A DNA stretch of 64,000 bases from Aphidius gifuensis (GCF_014905175.1 NC_057791.1:434001-498000), one strand, 5' to 3'; shown: positions 45,619-59,015, counted from the first letter of the stretch. A program made the numbers and translations. The notes: generated from the sequence alone by a model not told the origin.

Positions 45619-47952
45619 ATGATTAGAAAAAAAAGTAAAAGATTAACTGAAACACCATTGTGTTCACCGAAAAATTTGTGTCTAACTTGGAAAAATATTT
45701 TTTATACTGTTAAAAAAAATAAAAATGATGGATATTGGAGAGATTTATTTAAAGGAAGACAAATGGAAAATGTTCAACTTCTTCATAGTGTCAGTGGTGC
45801 TGTAAAGTCTGGTACACTATTAGCAATTTTAGGACCAAGGTAAATATATATTAATTTATTTAATTTACAAGTTTTTATATGATAATTTTTTTTTTTTTCC
45901 TTTAAAGTGGAGCAGGAAAAACAACTTTACTTGCAACAATTAGTAAAAGAATTAAGGGTGAATCAACTGGTGATATTTTATTAAATGGAAAAATGATAAA
46001 TCGTGATATGATGTCAAGAATATCTGGATTTGTTCCACAAGATGATCTTTCAATTGAATCCTTGACTGTACAAGAACACATGGAATTTATGGCACGAATG
46101 AGAATGGATAGTCGTTATAGAAAAACAGCAAGAGATCAAAGAATTGAAATTTTATTGGCAGATTTAGGTATAACAGAATCACAGTGTTCAAAATTATCAA
46201 CATTATCTGGTGGTGAACGTAAACGTGTATCATTAGCTGTACAATTATTAACTGAACCAAGTATATTATTTTGTGATGAACCAACAACTGGTCTTGATAG
46301 TTATTCAGCAATGGTTGTCATACGTACACTAAGAAAAGTTGCTAAAAGTGGAAGAATTGTTATTTGTTCACTTCATCAACCAGCATCTGGTTTATTAAAT
46401 GAATTTCATGAAATTTTACTACTTGCTGGTGGTGGTAGAGTTGCATTTCAAGGAACAATTAATGATGCAACTAATTTTTTTTCAAGGTATAAAATTTTCT
46501 CATCATTATCTTATTTATATTTTAAAACTTTAATTTATTTTTATTTTTCAGTCTTGGTTTTTATTGTCCAGCAACATTTAATAATGCTGAATTTTTTGTA
46601 TCAAAATTATCAATAATTCGTGGTAAAGAACTTGAGTCAAAAATTAAAGTCAATAATATTTGTAGTGAATTTAATAAATCACAATATTCAGATAAAATAA
46701 ATAATATTATTGATGAATGTTGTAGTGGTAAATTTGATAATGATTATAATAAATCACCACATGAAATTTTTACTGATGATACATTACAAGTTAGTGATTT
46801 TAAAAAAATTAAATCAATAACACAACTTGAATGGTTAACATGGAGAAGTTACATTGATTATAAAAGAAATTGGTCAACAATTATTTTACGTTTTAGTATG
46901 TACATGTTGATTGGTCTACTTTTGGCAGTACCATATGTTCATGTTACTGATAATATTGATCAACGAAGCATACAAAATATGCAAGGTCTCATGTATCTTG
47001 TTGTCACTGAAACTGTATTTACATTTAACTACAGTGTATTTTATACATTTCCAAAAGAATTGCCACTACTGTTGAGAGACATGGCCAGTGGTCTTTACTA
47101 TCCTGGACCATTTTATTTCAGCAAAATTGCAGTTCTTGTAATGATAACAAAAAAATTACTATTTTCTTTTTTATTAATTTTTATTTTGTTTATTAATAAT
47201 TTTTATTATTTTTCTTTTAGATACCTGGAACTGTTTTTCAGCCATTTATTTATGCAGCTTTAATATTTTTTATTGCTGGATTAAAAGGTGGATTTTTAGG
47301 TTTTATTTATTTTTCAATTCCTGTTATTTTATGTGCAACATCAGCAACAGCTGTTGGTTAGTAAAAAACATACCTAATAAATGTTTTAATTGGTTAATTA
47401 ATAAATTATTTATTTCAGGTTGTTTGATGTCTGCTTCATTTGAATCAGTTGATACTGCCTCATTGTTGTCAGTTCCAATTGATTTTATAACTTTAGTATT
47501 CAGTGGTATTTATCTTCATCTGGGGTAAATATTATTTACATTTAATATATTTTATTTTAACGATTCTTTAATTGCTTATTTGTTTAAATTTTTAGAAGTT
47601 TACCACCTCAATTATCTTGGCTCAAATATGTGTCACAGTTTTACTACAGTTCTGAAGCTGTTTCAGTTATTCAATGGCAAGAATACAATGCCATTAGTGA
47701 GTATCATTTAAAAATCATTCATCTTTTTTGACAATACATTGTGTTAAATTGAATTATTATTTTTTGGCAGAATGCTCGGATGATCCTGATGAACCATGCA
47801 TATCATCTGGTCAAGGAGTTCTTGATAAATATGGTTTTTCATCAGATAATTATTTAATGGATTTGATTGGTCTAATTGCAATATTTACTGTTGGTCATAT
47901 TGCTGGTTATTTGGCAATACTTTACAGAACTCGTAAAGAACCAGTTTATTAA
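45619..47952 (+). CDS. ABCG half-transporter, White/Scarlet/Brown type
   Basis: Seven exons, 45619-45839, 45908-46486, 46552-47137, 47221-47356, 47419-47524, 47596-47696 and 47771-47952, join in frame to 636 aa. ABC domain first: Walker A GPSGAGKTT (split by intron 1), Q-loop FVPQDD, signature STLSGGERKR, Walker B ILFCDEPTTGLDS and H-loop CSLHQP. A linker follows, then six membrane helices from about residue 360, with RDMASGLYYPGPFYFSKI between helices 2 and 3 as in the White group. The last extracellular loop is CSDDPDEPCISSGQGVLDKYGF, resembling that of Scarlet. ABCG half-transporters work as dimers; the White/Scarlet/Brown group moves pigment precursors (tryptophan or guanine products) into pigment granules. 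Which of the three it is I cannot decide. Convergent with Rab32. AATAAA at 48054. Confidence 0.9.
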
Positions 47953-48053
47953 ATACCACAAATAAAAAGGATAACATTTTTTTTTTTTTACATTGAAAAA
48001 CACAATATGAATTTACGATTTTTATTTGTTTTATATTTCATTATAAATTAGCC

Positions 48054-48059
48054 AATAAA
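48054..48059 (+). terminator. Poly(A) signal of the ABCG gene
   Basis: AATAAA about 100 nt after the stop codon; a second AATAAA-like stretch is at about 48065. Confidence 0.5.
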
Positions 48060-50612
48060 AATATTAATAAAGTAAACATTTTTTGTATTTAATTTATTTT
48101 ATTTTTCTGCTTGTATAAAATACCTATACACTTGTGTTTTTAATTTAATAACAAGTTGAGTTAATGCTTGTTTATGTGTGCACGAGTTGATTGAGTATAG
48201 CATCAATTCTGTTGCATTTAATCAGCTAAAACTTTTGATCCTGATTTTAGATTACAAGTTATCATCATACACAAGTCCAATGAATAATTGACAAAGTTTC
48301 ATGCTTTACAGTCTACAAAATTTACAAGTACTTAAAGTTGATATCCTCATAGTAAAAAAATTTTTTTATTTTAATTAATTTTTATGTTTTTCTTCAATAG
48401 AAAAATAAATAAATAAAAAACAAGTAAATGACAATTTTAATTTATGATTTCGTTTATTCAAGTAATTACTATTGAAATATATAAAAAGCACATTGATTGG
48501 CAAAATATGTTCACTAGATGAGAACAGTCGACATCTGTCATTGATATAAAAAAATATATATATTTTATTATCAAGTATATATCCAATTAAATTTAATTGG
48601 TTTTACGATTGAATAAACTATGAATGTGTGCTATACAGTATTGATATGTAATTAATAATTACTAATTATATTAATCCTTTGATTATTATTCTGACATTTT
48701 CAATGTGTGTGTTTTACGTTTAAATTATTTTTTTAATTTAATTGAGTCTACCTCTTTCACTCTTTTTCTAGACAAAGATAAAAATTAATTAGATATTCTT
48801 TTTTAAGAATATCAAATATTGCTGGAAACTTGGATTATAATTTTTTTTTTTTTTGTTCTTATATCCTTTTTTTCCATATGACAATTTTTAAATGAGAATT
48901 TGATAATTGAATATTTTTATAATTAATTTTTAATCAGTATGAAATAATTGAAATTTATCATTTAAAATTAAAATTAATTTGGTGAAAATTTTATTAATTC
49001 CTAGTCTTGTTAATTAATTATTAATATTTATTTTTTTTGCATAAAAAAAAAAATTTTATAAAGATGAAATTTAATATTCAATGGATAAATAAAATTTTCT
49101 GTTATTTAAAATTTTACCTTGAATAATATTGATGAATTGATAATTGAAAAATAATATTATTTACCGTAAAATAATATTCTAAAGTTATTGAATTTATTTC
49201 AAGTGAAGGACAATACTGCTTGAAATCTTTAGAATGACATTCTCAAACAATTCAAAATGTTTAGCTGAATCGATCCACTCTGTGGTTCAATTAATTTTAC
49301 CAGGGTCGCTAGTAAACTATTTTTGTATTGTAAAAAAATATTTCCCAACAACGGCAAATTAATTTTGCAAGTTAAAAAGTAATTAATTATGTAATTTTAA
49401 ATTATTAAAAAAATTAATATTATTTTTTTTTCTCCTTTTAAATTGATTAAAAGCAATTTTTCATTTAAAATTTATTTCATGTGAAATTGATCTAAATTCA
49501 ACATAATAAAAAAATTATCAAACATCAGGCTAAATAAATAAACACAAAAATATATATATACAATAACAATCATATAATTTAATGACGTCAAAATTACAAA
49601 AATGAAAGAATAATTAAAAAAACAACAATTAAAAATACATACTGAACAATTAATTTTATATTGAAAATGCTGAGATAATTTGGCAACAAAATAATAGTGC
49701 ATAATTATATATATCTAACAATTTATAAATATCTTGAAAAAAAAAAAAAAAATTGATAAAACAACTCGTAGTTAAGGAAAAAGAAAAAGAAAAAAATTAG
49801 TTTTTTGAGTTATTTACAAAAGACCTGTGTACATGTGTAAACTTTATGTGTGTGTTGTTTGTTTGACATATATTTCATCGGAAAATTACATATACTATTA
49901 TCTCTTAATAATTATTTTAAAAATAATTACATATTTTGTATAAAATTTTATGATAACGATTAGAACTTGTCAATTTCGATAAAATAGCTGCTAAATTTTT
50001 TTTTTTATTTTTAATGGCACAAAGGCGACACTTAAATCTACGAAAAAAAAAAAAAAAATAATAAATGATTAATAAATTGAAGAACAAATATATTTTTTTT
50101 AAAAATGTAAAATTAGATTATCATTAAAATAAAAAATATACAGCTGAGAAAATTAGTAAAATGAAATGGCATTTATATGGAATGTAATCTCTGAGATTTA
50201 AATCGCAATTTCCATCCATTCATCTATCTATCTATCATCATCATCATTTACATTTTAATTAGTGCATATTTAATTATTGACTAACTATATTATTGAACGC
50301 CATTTGGTGCAGCTTCTAAGAATTTTTTTTTAGTTGAAATAATAATTAAATTAATATTGTAGAAGCATTTGGTGATATTATTATAATATTGATTGCACGT
50401 CACAGGCTTATTAGGCACACCTTATTACTTTATGCATATATATACGTGTTATAATTGTATATGTATTTTTAAAAATATGTAGTATTGCAAATTGAATAGT
50501 CTTTTTCGTTCAACATGGGCGGAAATTTAATTTTTTCTTTTTAAATTAATTATTAATTTTATTATTTTGTTGTTGTTGTTGTTGTTGTTGTTGTTTTTGT
50601 TGTTAAATATTG
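48060..50612. other. Intergenic region between ABCG (+) and Rab32 (-) 3' ends
   Basis: About 2.5 kb, AT-rich. The right end is Rab32 3' untranslated region with an (AAC)n repeat (plus-strand GTT, 50569-50595). There are small palindromes near 49200-49255 (ATTTCAAG...CTTGAAAT; AGAATGACATTCT) and one TGACGTCA (49583-49590). No coding exon seen. Confidence 0.5.
50569..50595 (-). repeat. (GTT)n microsatellite in the Rab32 3' untranslated region
   Basis: About nine GTT triplets on the plus strand, starting 18 nt beyond the Rab32 stop codon. Confidence 0.85.
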
Positions 50613-53600
50613 TCAGCATGAACATGATTTTTTAGAATTTGTTGGTGATTGATTTAATGCAAATCTTTCACCATCTGTTTGATCTTGTTCACCATTACCT
50701 TTCATTAGCTGATCATTTTGAAGAATCTATATGAAAAAAAAAAAAAAATTTAATTTAATATATATAAATTATAATTATTGATTGATTGATTTAATTATTA
50801 ACTTACTTTATTGACAAGAAATCTAGCAGCTTCTTCAATATTAATATTTTCTTTAGCTGATGTTTCAAACCATCCAGAAAAATTTTTTTCTTTACAATAA
50901 TCATCCATTTTACCTGGTGTATTAACAATGCCTTCTTTTTGTTGATCACATTTATTAGCAAGTAGTACACATGGTATTGGTGAACCATCTGGTAGCTGTA
51001 CCTTTGAATCAAGATCTTGTTTCCATTTAACAACTGCCTCAAGTGTTGCACTTCTTGTAACATCAAAAACAATAAATGCACCAACAGCTTCTTTGTAATA
51101 AACTCTTGTCATGTTGCCAAATCTTTCTTGACCTAATTAATTTTATTATAATAATTATTAATTATAATTGATGATGAGATGAATAATAAATTTATAATTA
51201 CCAGCAATATCCCAAAGTTGAAGACGAATTATTGTATGAGGATCCCAATTTAAAACTTTAAGTGCAAAATCAACTCCAATTGTTGCACGATAATGTTGTG
51301 AAAAAAATTGATGAACATATCGTTTTATTATTGATGTTTTACCAGCTCCCAATTCACCAATTACTAGTATTTTATATAAATGTTCACGTTTTTCACCAAT
51401 GCCAGAATTTGGCACACTGTTATGTGTCGACTGGAAAAAAAAATCAAGCAAATACAATTAATTTTACATAATATTTTCTATATAATAATTAGAAATTAAA
51501 ATTAATAAATCATATCATCTCCTGGTGATGGCACAAATATAATTTTTATCTTGAAACACACTGTGTTGTGGGTCTTCAAGTAGAAAAATAAAAATCATTG
51601 AATATAATTAAATAAATTATAATTCAATATAAAATGTTAATCTCAATTTTAATTGACATTATAATAATTATTATTTTCAATATAAAAATTCTGGCTTAAA
51701 CTTGTTTTTCATATTTAATCATCATCATTATTAGTGGATTTATTTATTTAAAAAAAAAATATATATACTTGGTATGAAGTAGCCTGAGAAATCTGCATGT
51801 AACACGAAACTTAACCGAGAACCGCAAAGTGCAGCTATCGATCCGCATCATATAATAATACGTGTGAAAATAAATATTCAGTACAAAAAAAAAAACGAGA
51901 AACAAAAATCAATATTGTAAATTAAATACAAAAAATACATCAAGAAAATAATTTTTAAAAGTTTAATTAATTAAAAAAACAAAAAAAAAAAAATTTGAAT
52001 GATTTATCTCACCCCACTGTCCCCACTGAGTCGTCGTGGCATATCTGTACTTTCAGTTGACATTATTGACAATGATCTTGGTGTATTAATTGTTCTATCA
52101 ATTTTATCATCAATTTTTATATCAATATTTTTTTCAATATAACCAGAAATATCTTCTTCTTCTTCTTCGTCGTCGTCGTCGTTGTAATCTGCACCCTCAA
52201 TTGTTGATAGACCATCAAAATTACGTACACTAATATGTCTTGATATTTTTTTAGCAATATCTTGATCAATTGAATCACAATTTTTATCAATAACAGTACA
52301 AATTGAATCGTCTTTTGAATAACTTTCAAAATATTTTTTTTGAAATATTGCTCTTTTTTCATCCAACAATGATAGCTTTTTACGTATTTCAATTGTTGGT
52401 TTTTCAGAACTGATAACTGATGATTCTGATTCTGATTTTATATTTAATTTTTTTTTTAATATTTTTTTATTTACAATAATTTCTTCAGATGATTTTGATA
52501 ATGTGTTTGGTGAACTTGTTACTGTTGGTAATATTTTTTGACTATCTGTTGTTGTTGTTGATGATGATGATGATGTTGTTTCACCAACACTTTCAATATT
52601 ATTTTTCAATTCAGCTAAAGAATGTTGGAAAGTGAATGAACAAAAAAAATTAATTTACCTGAGAAAATATTTAATATAAAAGAAAATAAAATAATACAAT
52701 CAAAGTAATTATAAATAAAAGGTAACTAAATAATTCTCTCATCAAACACTTGATATTTAAATATTAAAGTTAACTTTCACTATGTCTATTTATTTGAAAT
52801 AAATAAATATAATAATTAAAAGATACATGTATAATAATAATAATTGTTGAATCTCACCATTGACGGTGGTGTGTTGAGTGTTGCCAGTACCAATTGTAAC
52901 TGATGAAGGTAAGTCAGTCTGTAATAAAGTTATAGTCTTGACTGTTTTTTCATGAAACTTGTCTGGTTTCTTAGGGTCGTCAATAAAATATTCAACATCA
53001 TCATTATCATCATCATCATCACCACCATCATCATCAACAACATCAACTCCCTTCTCTTGTTCATATTGTCCCCCAGTTGTTGTATAAGATGGTTTACAAT
53101 TTTCAAACATTGGTGTCGCTGTTGATGATGTTGTTGTGGTTGTTGTTGTTGTTAATTTATCATTTTTATTACTATTTTTTAATATTGAGGTTTTATTTAT
53201 AATTGATTTAACTGTATCAGATGAACTGGGTGATGATTGACCACTTTGTGTTTCTTGTTTATCTTGTTCACTTGTTCCAATACGAAATTTATTTAAACTC
53301 AATTTACGAACAATTGATTTACGTTTTTTCATCATTTTTTTAACTGTTTGATTTGTTGTTGATGTTGATGATGATACTGATTCTTTTATTTGATTATCAT
53401 CCATTGTTTTATTATTTATTTCTGTATTTATTTTAAAATCAAGAAAAATAATATTTGTGAGTTATTTGGTTTATGCAATATTTAAGGGGCTTCTAAAATT
53501 TATTTATTTATTTTAAACTAGATCAAGTTAAATATTTTAATTTTATTATAATATTAATTTTTTCATATATAAAAAAAAAAACAATAAAATAAAAACAAAC

Positions 53601-53927
53601 ACCTTTTGTTGCTGTTGAATCATCTTCATAAAATTCTACATCAGTTGATGTTTGACAATCGAAACTTTTATTTTTTTTTTTCGTCTTGAATAATGTATTT
53701 TTAAATGATCCAAAACGTCCTTTTTTTTTTTCAACAATTTTATCAATATTATCAACAAATATTTGTGCTTCACTACTTCCAGTTAATGTATCAAGACTTG
53801 AATTTGATTCATCAATATTATTATCATCTTGTAAATTTTTATTTTCTTCATTTTTTTTTTTATTAATTATTGTCAAGGTGTCAGCTGCTGTTGTACTTGC
53901 TTCTTCATTGCCACTTTCTTTATTCAT
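50613..53927 (-). CDS. Rab32: Rab32 (lightoid) small GTPase, long isoform
   Basis: Six exons, 53927-53603, 53421-52858, 52614-52013, 51430-51202, 51132-50807 and 50726-50613, join in frame to 719 aa. Residues 1-497 are a low-complexity extension: Ser/Thr-, Asn- and Asp/Glu-rich with basic patches (FGSFKNTLFKTKKKNK, KKMMKKRKSIVRKLSL) and acidic runs. From 498 the GTPase is complete: P-loop GELGAGKTS, effector region HYRATIGVDFALKVL, WDIAGQERF (Ile-Ala-Gly-Gln is the Rab32/38 hallmark), NKCD, ETSAK, and a CSC end for geranylgeranylation. Rab32/38 directs cargo to lysosome-related organelles; in Drosophila, lightoid is needed for eye pigment granules, and long Rab32 forms with N-terminal extensions exist there too. 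The exon at 51430 starts in phase 0, so shorter isoforms from upstream first exons can splice straight into the GTPase. Confidence 0.9.
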
Positions 53928-55221
53928 TTTAAATAACCACAATGACAAAAAAAAAATATATATATATAAAAATTAAAAAAAGCTATGGCTTCGTACTGAA
54001 GAAGACCCTGAAGTCCAACATACATACAAAGAGATTAGCTTAATTTTTAAAAAATTTATAATAAAACACTTCCAAGTCTATCAAAGTTTGAGAGTTTACT
54101 GAAGTTGAAAAATGTTTTTTCAATAGAAGTTATAATTGCCCCACTCTTAATGATATATTTTTTTGTCCTTGATATAATTTCTGCCACAAGTAGATATATA
54201 CCAACACTCGTGATAATTATTATAATCAAATATTGATAGTAAAAAAAAAAAAAAATAAATAAACAAACAATAGTTATTCCTGAATAAGGAAGAATAAATA
54301 ATAGGACAATTGTATTTTTAAATAAAACACAAAACCAATAATAATAAATACAAAACAGTCAGTTTTTTAACTTGATAATATTCATGATATTATTGTGTGT
54401 GTTTTTTATTTAAACAATAACAATAAGTGGGGTAATATCCCACCCATCCAGCCACGTTTTATGTCAGTGGTCAAGTCGCAAAAAAAATAAAATAAAACAA
54501 ATAAAAACAAGGCATGTCTTTCATCTGCATTCAATATGATACTCATCAACTTGATTTTACGATGATGATGATGGGTTACTTGATACACTCGTAATTATTT
54601 TAAACTAATTTAATTGTTATTTTTTTGGCCTTGATGATGAGTAAATGATAATTATGAATAAGATTGATAAGAAATATTATTTTTCCAAGTAAATATTTCA
54701 ATATAAATTTTGATTAAATTTTTTCCACATGATTTGATTATAGTTTTTTAAAAATATATTACAATAAATTCATTGTTTAATTAAATGATGATGCTTTTAA
54801 TACTTAAAGTTTGTTTTTAAAATTTATTTTATAATAAGACTTTTGTCTTATCAATGACATACTGAAACTAATAATATTATGCAATTAAATTTTATAATGA
54901 GAAAGTTTATTATAGTGCAGTTATTATTAGTGTCATTGGACTTTGAAGAAGCATGCTTATTAACTTGCATGATAAGCATTATAATATTTAAAAAAAAACA
55001 AACAAACATTATTTAATGTAAAATAGAAAAATTATTTTTTAAAATATTGATTACTCCAAATAATTAACGATCCGTTACTTTTAAAATTTTTGATGTTTAG
55101 TTCCATCATGTCAACTCAAGCAAAACGTACTAATTACCGTAACGAATGTTCATTATTTTCATTGTAATGAATTTTCGTTCAACCTAATTAAATTTTCAAT
55201 CAAGCGAATAAAATAAAATAC
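53928..55221 (-). other. Rab32 intron / upstream region of the long-isoform exon
   Basis: About 1.3 kb, AT-rich, between the 53927 start and the 69-codon alternative exon. If the long isoform has its own promoter it should lie in 53930-54500. No exon supported. Confidence 0.4.
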
Positions 55222-55428
55222 CTTATTTATTTTTCTTGAATCTTCTTGTTTAATATTTTCACTAAAATTAATATTAAAATCAGTATAAAGATTATTATTA
55301 TTAAGTAATTGTGGTGGTGGTTCCATTGGTGGTGGATTTGCATATTTTTTATGTCTTAATCTTCGCTCAGTTCTGTCTTGTCTTGTTCTCAAAACTAACA
55401 TCACATGTCTATCAAAATGGTCCAACAT
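55222..55428 (-). CDS. Rab32: Alternative Rab32 first exon, 69 codons
   Basis: ATG at 55428, reading MLDHFDRHVMLVLRTRQDRT, then ERRLRHKKYANPPPMEPPPQ, Asn-rich sequence, and ending RKINK before a GTATTT donor in phase 0. The next phase-0 acceptor of matching kind on this strand is the Rab32 GTPase exon at 51430, so this may make an isoform of 69 + 222 = 291 aa. The Arg-rich, then Pro-rich, composition and the absence of stops look like real coding sequence. It could instead belong to a separate gene nested here; I do not recognise it. Confidence 0.5.
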
Positions 55429-57466
55429 TATTTACTAATAATATTAAAATTTAAATTAATATTATTGACACTGTTATAATATCAAGAGAATCACAGTAAC
55501 TGAATGAGAATTACAAATATATATGAATAATTATAAATTATAATCCAAGAGAGTACAAAGTCCCAGTATTTATTAGCCTGGTCCATCAGTCACAGTGTCG
55601 TATTATTTTATCATCAATTTAATTATATTATCATTATTATATTTATATATGTATTATAGTTTTAATATTGCAATTTAATTATTTACGTTTTACAATATTT
55701 TTTTTTCATAAAATAAATGAATGAATATTGTTTTTTTTTTTATTAATTATTTACAAATAAATTGTGGTTTTTTATTTATTTTATTTCCAAGCTTGATATT
55801 TGATAATAATATTAAAGTTATTAAATTATTATTTTTAAATATATCGACACTTGGAATAAACATTTTATTTGTCATAAAGTAATCGAGCATTAAGTGCGCA
55901 GGTAATTTGATATTTTGGATAATATAATACTGAATAACCATATTGGGGTTTTTAAAATAAAATTATATAAACAAGGACAACTTGAAGATTAATTACAGAA
56001 AGTTTATATTGTGGGGGAATATAAAATATACATTTTTTTATTCAATCGAATATGTATATTGTGCAATTGTGAAATATAATATCTAATTTTATTTTTAATA
56101 TAATTTAAATCTGATGAGAAAATTGGGTTTTTTTTAAATTTCTTTTGGCAATAATTATTTTATCTTTTTTTTTTATTAGTCAGTTATCTTGTTCATTCAT
56201 TCATTATTTTTTTTTTCTTCTGGGTGCTTTAGGGTATCTGAAAAATCCACTTGCGTGTATGCCAAAAGATTCGCACTTGTCGTTGACCCCAAATATTTTC
56301 CAAAGAAAAAACAATTATTGTCATTTAATTGACAAATAGTTTTATAATTTATTCAATAAATATTCAAGTTTTATTTATTTATAAATATAGATTAATCAAT
56401 AACGTCACTAAACAAAAATATATTCGATAATATTCTTGGATTAAATTTCGGATCAACTTTATAAGTACCTTGTGTTTTTTTTTTTTTTTTTTTATTTAAT
56501 TCTTTTCATACGTCATACATAAAAGAATTCGTCATCAAAAAATACCTCAGCTGTTTTTTCAAGTTTATTATTTAGTCACGTATAGCTCTTTTATTTATTA
56601 TTATAATTATTTTTTATTTATTCTTTTTGAAAAAGGTGCTTGCCCTACTTGTATTTTATAAATTCATAAAAAGTCAATTTTTAAAAATATTAGAAATTCA
56701 TTTTAATAAACTGGAAGCAACAGTTTGTTGCTAAATTTTTATCATTTAAATATGTAATTTAATTATACTGAATATTATAAATGAAAATCAAATTTTAATC
56801 CTTGAACAAGTTGTATACCATGTGAATGAAATAAATTAAAATTCATATTATCAAAATGCAAATGTAACACTTGTTAAATTCAAAAAATATATATTAAAAA
56901 TAATTTTAATTTAAAATTTTTATAATAAATAATATACTCGATAAAATTATTACGTTTTAGTAATGTTTTTGCAATTTTTAAATATTATTTAAATGTCAAT
57001 TTTCATGATGATATTTATAATATTTATTGACACTTTCCCCTCTCAATGACAATCATGAACTTTGTGACAATAAAAACACAAAAATATATTATAAATTTGT
57101 ATTTTTATATTATAAAATGATTAAAGTTATGAATGTGATAAACTTTTACCCAAGTAAACAGAATCTTTCTTTGAAGATTAGATTAAATCAATATCTAATC
57201 GATAAAAACAAAGAATGTCTATATATATTTTTTGAAGAAAAAAGATAAATTATTTTCTATCGTTATTTTAGAAATATTATTCAACTAAATTTTCACATAA
57301 ACAATTGAATAATTAATAACAATTATTTTTTACAATGTGGAATAATAATTTACGCGAATTATTTTCAAAAATATCCCGCCAATTAATCCGGCGTTGAGTT
57401 CACCCAGGAGATAATATGAAAAAAATTAATTTAAAAATATTTTTTTATTAAAATTAATTGACTTAC
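55429..57466 (-). other. Rab32 intron 1 (5' part)
   Basis: About 2 kb of AT-rich sequence between the ATG-ending first exon and the 69-codon exon. Frames found on either strand are low-complexity. Nothing else recognisable. Confidence 0.5.
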
Positions 57467-57469
57467 CAT
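57467..57469 (-). CDS. Rab32: Rab32 short-isoform start codon, last three bases of the 5' exon
   Basis: The minus strand reads CAACAAACAAATG/GTAAGT: the ATG is the final codon before a consensus donor. Spliced to the phase-0 exon at 51430 it gives M-STHNSVPNSGIGEKREHLYK followed by the GTPase, 223 aa, the standard Rab32 size. This is my best prediction for the main transcript. Confidence 0.6.
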
Positions 57470-57586
57470 TTGTTTGTTGCTATTATTAATCACTTGTACA
57501 ATAACACTCACGTTAAAAAAATTTATTAAACAATATGAATAACTTTCATAACTTTTTTTGTTTTTTTTTTTCAGATGTTTTATCTC

Positions 57587-57613
57587 TCACGACAGCTGAG
57601 AGAATCCAGCCAT
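57587..57613 (-). CDS. Upstream ORF in the Rab32 leader (8 codons)
   Basis: CAAGATGG context, reading MAGFSQLS then TGA, 118 nt before the short-isoform ATG, if transcription starts upstream of 57613. Confidence 0.3.
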   Translation of the reverse strand: MAGFSQLS

Positions 57614-59015
57614 CTTGAACGGTGATTGAAAATTATGTTCTATATATTTTTTTCTTTCTCTGTTGGGTATGTGTATTATATATTTTTATTTTACTTTTTA
57701 TTTGGAATTTTTGTGTGTTAGTTTGTAGGTGATAATAGTCTGTCCGCGCCGGCGTTTTTTACATTTGTGGCGTTACCGTCGTAAATTTGTAATGACGTAA
57801 CGAAATAATTTATCTTTCAGGGCTATTTATTTTATTTATATATTAATATTTTTTTTATCTTTTTGATTTATCACTTGGATGATTGTTATTTATTTCAAAT
57901 TGATACTGTCAAAAATTTTCTTTCCCGGGGATGGCAGCACTATCCAATGACAATAATTTTTAAATAATTAGATTAAATTTATTTTCTTAAAACTATATTA
58001 TAAAATATAACACTTGGATTTTTAAAGCTATGATTAAAAAACTTTGTTCATTGTTACAAAGATTAATATTATTATGAAAAAAAAAAAAACTTTGTGATGA
58101 AATAATTTTAACATCAAGATAAAATTTATACAGTGTGGTTTATGAAAACTAAACTACTTGTGATTTCACTTGAACTTTCAAACGGGTTAAAACCACAGGA
58201 CAAACAATTGTGAGAGTAAGAGCCAAGGTGAAGGGAAAGACACAAAAAAAAACATACTCTTCAACCGCGAGTATGTATATACGATGAAACAGATTAAACT
58301 ATCCCTGCTTCATTTTTTTTTTTTTCAAGTTAACAGTTGTCTTGATACTTTACTTTCATTTTATCCTGAGAATATTAAAACTTTCTTCAAAAAACAAAAT
58401 AATAATGAAGCGTAATTTAACAAATGTTATTTGTACCTGTGAAAATTAAACTGATGATTAAAAATTAAAATATAAATATTTAGAAATTTTATTATTAACA
58501 AACTCTAATTTTTTTTCATGTTAATTATAAAAGTATCAATTTAAATTTCGCGGGTATTACTCTTAGCGTGTGTGTTTTATATTTTTTTTTCTCCGTCTGC
58601 GATATTAAAAGAGACGAGGATCGGAGATTCGCGGTGAAAATTGAAGACACTCGGAGGAAAACAGATAAATGTCACCAAAGTCGGAGGAACGACGGTGAAT
58701 TAGTATAGAAAATTTTCTAACTGATTTGTTTTTTTTTTTTTTTGCAAAAATTTGATAAACAAAAAGATAACATATTTTTTTGTTTAAATATAATGTCTCT
58801 ATAATTATAAGTATAAAAATATAATAAAATATTATAAAATAAAATATTTGAGATAACAAGTATTTCATTAGGCTCACATGACTTAAATTAACAATCTCAC
58901 ATTATACAAACGAAAGAAAAAAAGAAATACACGTGTTTCTTTTGTAATTATTCTAATGTTCTAATTATTGTAATTACTCTAATCAACAAAGAGCAGAAAT
59001 AGAGCAGCTTTTTTG
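57614..59015. promoter_or_regulatory. Divergent intergenic region Rab32 / flapwing
   Basis: Holds the Rab32 promoter (a GC-rich patch GTCTGTCCGCGCCGGCG at about 57738-57754 and GACGTAAC nearby). Near 58590-58700 there is a second GC-richer segment with two related units (TCGGAG..CGGTGAA) of unknown meaning. No coding exon supported; the 90-codon minus-strand frame at 58605-58877 is mostly Ile/Phe/Tyr. Confidence 0.4.

Noticed and set aside
58605..58877. 90-codon minus-strand frame between Rab32 and flapwing
   Set aside because: Mostly hydrophobic residues from AT-rich sequence; no splice sites or homologue recognised. Only its GC-richer C-terminal end is of mild interest.
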